Source: Paramecium sonneborni (lineage: Eukaryota; Ciliophora; Oligohymenophorea; Peniculida; Parameciidae). From it: a stretch of 64,000 bases of DNA. The notes under the pieces were generated by a model. It was not told the DNA's origin, searched no databases, and was given only the letters and a program-made list of their open reading frames with translations. Made by a program: the position numbers and the translations under genes. This document shows positions 58,939 through 64,000 of the stretch, piece by piece; the stretch's first letter is position 1; every line of letters begins with the position of its first letter. Location of the stretch: contig CAJJDN010000057.1 of NCBI GenBank assembly GCA_905182985.1, forward strand, positions 262,106 through 326,105, read 5' to 3'.

Positions 58939-61900
58939 TCACTATTTTAATTAAAAAAATGGTTCACTACTAATTACAATAAAAATTATCATGTAAACAA
59001 TTATGACTGAATATGCCATTCCTTTAAACATGTTTGATTAAGGGTCAAAATTTTTAATCCACAAATAAACAGGTATACTGATACATGAAAAACCAAAACA
59101 AATAGTTTAAACACTGTATGTTAATGAGAAAATAAATGATTTAATTTGTGGAACTGTAAAGTTCTAAATAAAACGTCTGCATATAATACATATACATATT
59201 TCAAATACAAATATACCAGCAGCTATCATATAAATTTACTTAATTTATTTTTTATTATCTTTTTCTGTTGCCGTTTAAATATTATCTTAGAGTAGTTCTT
59301 TATTCAAAGTATAATTATGTGAATAGATTGAAGTTATTGAGATGGAAATAAGGAATATTAACAATGAATTTAAGGATTATAATAATGGCTAATAATAATA
59401 CTTCATCTTTTGTTAACTAATTATGATGCCCCAAGTAGTAATCTAATAAAAAAATATAACAGACCTTAGTAACCATTAAATCCAATAGCATTACTAAACC
59501 TTAGCATATCCTTTTTTAGTTTCTCTTTTTAGATAAAAAACTTCAAAGAATGGATATGAAATGCAACAAATTTAATTAAAGCTATAAATTATCCAATCTG
59601 AAGCTTTTTCTGATTTTTCTGGATCAAATAAACTAATATAATAAATGAAAATATATACTTTTCGTCCATTTGTATATATTCTTAACTTGCATCAGGTACT
59701 TCATAGTAAATAAATATGAATATTAATGTATTTAAAAATAATTTACCTACAAATGATATTATTAATCTATATTAAATGTCATAATAGTGTTCAAAGTATG
59801 AAAATTTATAAAAACTACAAAATAATAGTAAAACAACAGCTGAATAACATATGATAGTGGGGAAAAATAATTTTCCTTGTTCTGAAGCCATTAAATCATG
59901 GAATTCAACATAAAACCATCGATTAACCTTAGGTAGGCTATCACCCAATCTTACAATAATATTAAATAATCCAAGTGTATTTATTATTAAATTACAATAG
60001 ATGAATGCTTTGTAAATATTGATAGAATCTTATTTGATTATATGTGCATAAATGGGATTGCCTTCTTATTTACATATTTAAATAACCAAATAGCATGGTA
60101 TCAAAATTAAAAATGATAGCAACCAATAAACAATGACTGAAATAATCATTTTTAAAGGATTGTCAAAAGATATTTCAATAAAAAGTTAGTTCATATTAGG
60201 AATCAACATAGTATTAGCCATATATAATACTGCTAAAATAGAAGATCCAAACTGAAAGAAATTCTCCTTTCTGTATTGTACCACTTCCATAGTTTTGTCA
60301 TCATAATTCATTGATCTATAAGATTCTAGAGTATCAACATCCTCTTCATATTATAGTTAGTTTTTTGATTTCATTTATTATTTTATAACTATTTCATATT
60401 ATATCATGCTTGACATCTTTCAATTTAAAGCAAATTTATTTTAGCCAACTGTTTCTAGAAAATACATCATTTCCTCTAATTCATCAGATTTTTTAAATTG
60501 AATTAGCAACTTTTTCTTAGAATCCATTACTAATCCAGGAATTACAAATTATATTTCTAATTCTAAAGCATTTCTAGTATTCATTTTCATTCCATCAAGT
60601 GGATATTTATTCTCAGGCCTTGAAAATCTAGTTGGTTTACCATCAAAAGTTAAAAAATAATGATCAACTGTAATTATTATCCCTGTTTCAATCCAAGTCT
60701 TTCCAATAGTTCCAACATCTCTCTATGCTGAAAATTACTTTAGAATTAAAGGATGAGATAATTCAGCATATTTATCAATAACCTATACTTTATTTCCAAT
60801 ATATTTACTTAGAAATTTTAAAAATACTTTACTAATTCCTATTATTATTCTGTCTGAATAAATTCTAATTCTTATTTTGTTAATACAAAATCAGGTGAAT
60901 ACAATGTTTAAACTTCTTATTACACTTTTACTCCATTCAATGCTCCAATTATTTAATCAAATTAATTAATCTTACCATAAACATTCATTATTTAATTTTA
61001 AAATTCTATTAATGTATGTGTGACCAAATCTAACCTCTGTGTTTCTAATAATTTTATTTCATTCCAACTATTTAATAACCATGTCCCAAATTCTCTTTAA
61101 TATACTATTACTCTTTATGCAGCCTAAATATATTTATTAATTACAACTTACTTATTTATACTTTAATTCTGCTCTTAAAAAATCTTTTTATGGTTTTTTT
61201 CCCTTAACAGTCATATTTTAGTACATTTTATCATATTTAGTAAAATATTTTAATACTTCTTTATCTAAATCCATTAAAGTCTTTTTGAATCTATTATATG
61301 AATTTATCAAGTCTAAATGATTATAAATTTATACCCTTATTTTAGTTTGTAAAATTATTCATTTCTTATTCTAATCTTTCTCTAGTTTAATTTTACATCC
61401 AAACTATAAAAATCTTAATTTAATCTGTTTATCTTTCTATTGCAGAATCCATAGTTCTAACAGCTTTAGAAAATTCAGGATAATTGCATTACATAATCTT
61501 TCCATCTAAAATTATTATAATAATTTACCAAAATCTTTAAACAATTTATTTAATTAAGCTGTTTAGGAATATTTTAATTATTATTCTTCCTATTCAATTC
61601 TTAATCTCATATAGGAGACTAAAAATTTCATAGATTCATCTGATGAAGTAACTACCTTTTACAATCTTGCCCAAACAGAATCAACTAATTGTCTATGTTA
61701 ATAAACTTATGTAGATCTATGAAGTTCATAACCTTTTGTTTATTCAAATGCTTCTGTCTTTCTTTCTAATGCTGCCTAATGTACTATTCTTTTAGTTTCT
61801 GCTTTTTTTATCATAATAGTCTATCAAAGATTACTAATCTAAGTTACATTCTTTTTATTCTCTTCAGGTTTCAAAACTTCTTGTATTGCACCAATAGGTT

Positions 61901-62057
61901 GATTTTAATCTTATTCATCCTCTTCTTCAATTTAAAAATTTTGTTTTTTATCATTATTTTATCTTTGAGCAATTTAATCAAAAGGCTCTTATTCTCTCTA
62001 TTCAGGAATTTCATTTTAAACGAATCCTTCCTGTAATTAGTCGAATTAATCAGACAT
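58939..62057 (-). CDS. F-BAR-like, PH-like and multi-spanning membrane protein
   Basis: Starts MSDQFDQLQEGFVQNEIPEQ at 62057, with an acidic Gln-rich N-terminus and a 27-nt intron at 61,821-61,847. Next is a helical region with the FCH/F-BAR look: STQVYQHRQLVDSVWARLQK, ESMKFLVSYMRLRIEQEEQQ, and YDKMYQNMTVKGKKPQKDFL. The middle reads like a PH domain: KTWIETGIIITVDHYFLTFD, KYPLDGMKMNTRNALELEIQ, KKLLIQFKKSDELEEMMYFL. The last third holds about seven hydrophobic segments (MIISVIVYWLLSFLILIPCY; TIICYSAVVLLLFCSFYKFS; LFLNTLIFIFIYYEV; YSVIIVYMIIFIVI near the end). Stop at 58939. Not all introns were placed. No named family has this order to my knowledge. Role inferred: membrane shaping or trafficking. 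Confidence 0.65.
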
Positions 62058-62161
62058 AAGTAAATTCAAATTAATTAAGTTTATTTAATATTCAACTTTG
62101 AAATTACGTCTTTCTTTATGTAATTATAAATTATATCTTAATATTGCATATTTATATAAAC

Positions 62162-63730
62162 TCAATAATCTATAAGATGAACTTTAAACTTTTTAGTTGC
62201 ATACTCCCAAATGATTAAAAATTTACCATCTTTTGTCATAGTTCCATAATTCCATGGATGCTAACAATCAATTGGTTCACAATCTATCTAATATTAAAGT
62301 TTATTTTATTTAATTAAATACACATATTAACTATGTTTTAATACTAAAATCTAATTCTTTTTATTATAAATAATAGGAAAAAAACATTCTACTTCTGGTT
62401 CCTCATTATTTAAGACTAATCTTAAATCAGGTCTTTCTTAAAACTTAAAATTCTGTAATTTAAAGAAATGAGTTTAACTATTTCTTTTTTGTTAGAAAAC
62501 TATGGTATCATCTCCAAAATAACTAATTCGATATCCGACATCATTTATTTATTTATCAATAATATATTTAAATTCCCAAATTTGAGTTTCATTCTTCTCC
62601 CATAAAATAATTTATCTTTCACCACTTGATGAAACAAATTAATTCTCTTTAGAATTTAAACTAATGCAATAAACTGGTTTTTTATGTTAATCTAGTCTAT
62701 ATGAATCTAAAATCTTATTTTATTCAATTTTAAAGTTTATTATTTTAATTGATCCATCAAAACAACCCACAATTAATTAATCTTCAATTTAATTCATAAC
62801 CTAACATAATAGATAACTTGAATTGATCTTATATTATTATGCAAACTGCCATTTATTTTAACTTATCTCTTACCAAAATTTCACTGTTTCATCTTTACTT
62901 CCAGAAATAAGATAATTTTCTTTTTGACTAAAATTTAAACAAACTACCTAATCATTATGACCCTGCAGTATTATATTAGTTTCGTATAATTATCCTTCTA
63001 AAAATTTCCATATTTTAATATCCTTAGATGCTGCTGTGGCTATTATTGTATCATCCCCATTCAAAGCTAAAGCATTACAAAGTTCTTCTTCTTTATATTC
63101 TGAATTCAATTAACAAGTAGTATTCTTCAATTTATTATTTTAAAAGTGTTCATAATTATAAGCATTCTTTACAATTTAATTTGCCATTCCTTAAAAAACT
63201 GAAAATGCTTTAAGCTTCTCTCCAACATTCTTAATACCTGCATATACTTTATATATATTATTCTCATTTATGCTATGTATTTCATAAATATCAAAGGCTA
63301 ATCTTTACTCTTTTATTTCATTTTCTGGAAAACTTAAATGTTCAATCTCATCCAAAAAATTATATTTCGATTATAAATTTACATAAGTATCCAAATAAAG
63401 TATCCAATTCTTACAAGCCTCAATTAATTTAATAGTTAAATTTTGAACCTCATTTCTAAAATTATCTAATTTTTCAATAAAATTTTTAATTTGATGAGTA
63501 AACTCTCTTGCAGCGTTTTGTGTTCCATCAAAGCATTACTATTTTAATTATTAAACTTAATCTAAAGCATTATCTATATATAACAAATTAGGTGGATTAT
63601 TAAAAAATTCAATACACTTCTAACAAAGCAATCTTTCATGTGCTCTTAAACCATCATCTATTCTAATAAATTCAATAGGTCTGTCTTTATGATCATTTGC
63701 ACAAATTATTTTAGTTATGTCTTCTTTCAT
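62162..63730 (-). CDS. WD40-repeat protein with N-terminal zinc-binding-like and helical region
   Basis: About 522 residues in one apparent frame. The N-terminus MKEDITKIICANDHKDRPIE followed by RAHERLLCQKCIEFF has Cys/His spacing like a B-box. A helical segment is next (FIEKLDNFRNEVQNLTIKLI). The propeller includes ALNGDDTIIATAASKDIKIW, ILQGHNDQVVCLNFSQKENY, LISGSKDETVKFW, LIVGCFDGSIKIINF, and ISLNSKENQFVSSSGERQII followed by LW. It ends FLIIWEYATKKFKVHLIDY. Such B-box/coil/WD40 proteins form a large expanded family in Paramecium, and the individual function is unknown. Confidence 0.85.
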
Positions 63731-63924
63731 CTGGACTTTTTATTGATTTTGTTAATACATTTCTATTAAAAATATAAATAATTATGAATCTCTTATCTAT
63801 ATGTAAAAAATTTATTTAATATCTCCTAGTTATTAATATTTAATTCTGATTTTTTAATACAGAGAATCTTTGTATTGTTATTTTTAATTCAAATATAAAA
63901 AATATAGTAAGATCATAATAAATT
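63731..63924. other. Intergenic between divergent genes
   Basis: About 190 bp of AT-rich DNA, the presumed shared promoter of the WD40 gene and the gene starting at 63,925. Confidence 0.4.
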
Positions 63925-64000
63925 ATGGACGCCTTATTGAAGAATCAATGTTTTTTATCCATTTAGAAGTAAATTTATTAATTCAAACAATCTTATATCA
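63925..64000 (+). CDS. Start of an unidentified gene, cut by the window end
   Basis: ATG at 63925 opens a frame that stays open to base 64,000 (MDALLKNQCFLSIQKQIYQF). Placed 194 bp from the divergent WD40 start, as expected for a real gene. Too short to identify. Confidence 0.35.

Noticed and set aside
61779..62036. Plus-strand 85-codon hydrophobic frame
   Set aside because: Complement of the acidic, Gln-rich N-terminus of the F-BAR/PH protein.

Overview
The window looks like macronuclear DNA of a Paramecium, most likely of the P. aurelia group. It is very AT-rich. Conserved genes read through only if TAA and TAG encode glutamine and TGA is the sole stop, and exons are joined by tiny introns of about 20-33 nt (GTA...TAG, some ending AAG). 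Cell-type markers agree: a trichocyst matrix protein, an alveolin-type cortical protein, and ciliary genes (SPEF1/CLAMP, DNAAF4, a kinesin). A standard-code ORF list badly under-calls the region, so the genes below were read by hand with TGA-only stops. Introns were placed where the protein reading demanded them.

Layout. 1-7.1 kb: 3' part of a FAM135/DUF676 lipase (+), an EF-hand protein (+), a large kinesin with C-terminal WD40 repeats (-). 7.1-14.5 kb: a 1.3-kb spacer, PP6-type phosphatase (+), DNAAF4 (-), a small unknown (-), PARG (+), ribosomal protein eL34 (+). 14.5-25.7 kb: a gene-poor 1.9 kb, a DUSP-MYND-USP deubiquitinase (+), a degenerate PAS/histidine-kinase-like protein (-), an IQ-ankyrin protein (+), a probable mitochondrial protein (+). 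25.7-31 kb: UTP11 (-) and TTC27 (+), divergent from only 14 bp, then a TPR-SET methyltransferase (-). 31.4-36.9 kb: a very tight same-strand run of SAP18, two unknowns, an LRR-ankyrin protein and a helical-repeat protein. 37-45 kb: dual-specificity phosphatase (-), class-I glutamine amidotransferase (+), MPPED-type phosphoesterase (+), alveolin (+), mitotic cyclin (-), SPEF1 (+), unknown (-), a small Tim chaperone (+). 45.7-53.7 kb: coiled-coil protein (-), a convergent pair of small genes, RING protein (-), trichocyst matrix protein (-), an aquaporin remnant, another coiled-coil protein (-). 53.7-64 kb: a 1,206-bp block present twice with one N between the copies, an acyl-CoA oxidase pseudogene, uS15 (-), coiled-coil (-), an F-BAR/PH/polytopic membrane protein (-), a WD40 protein (-) and the first codons of a + strand gene.

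The genes do not form one pathway. The window is an ordinary gene-dense macronuclear stretch with many cytoskeletal, ciliary and cortical genes. The observations most worth a second look are the N-joined duplicate, the eroded acyl-CoA oxidase, the F-BAR-PH-membrane architecture, the stop/start spacings of 3-40 bp, and the histidine-kinase fold that seems to have lost its catalytic motifs.
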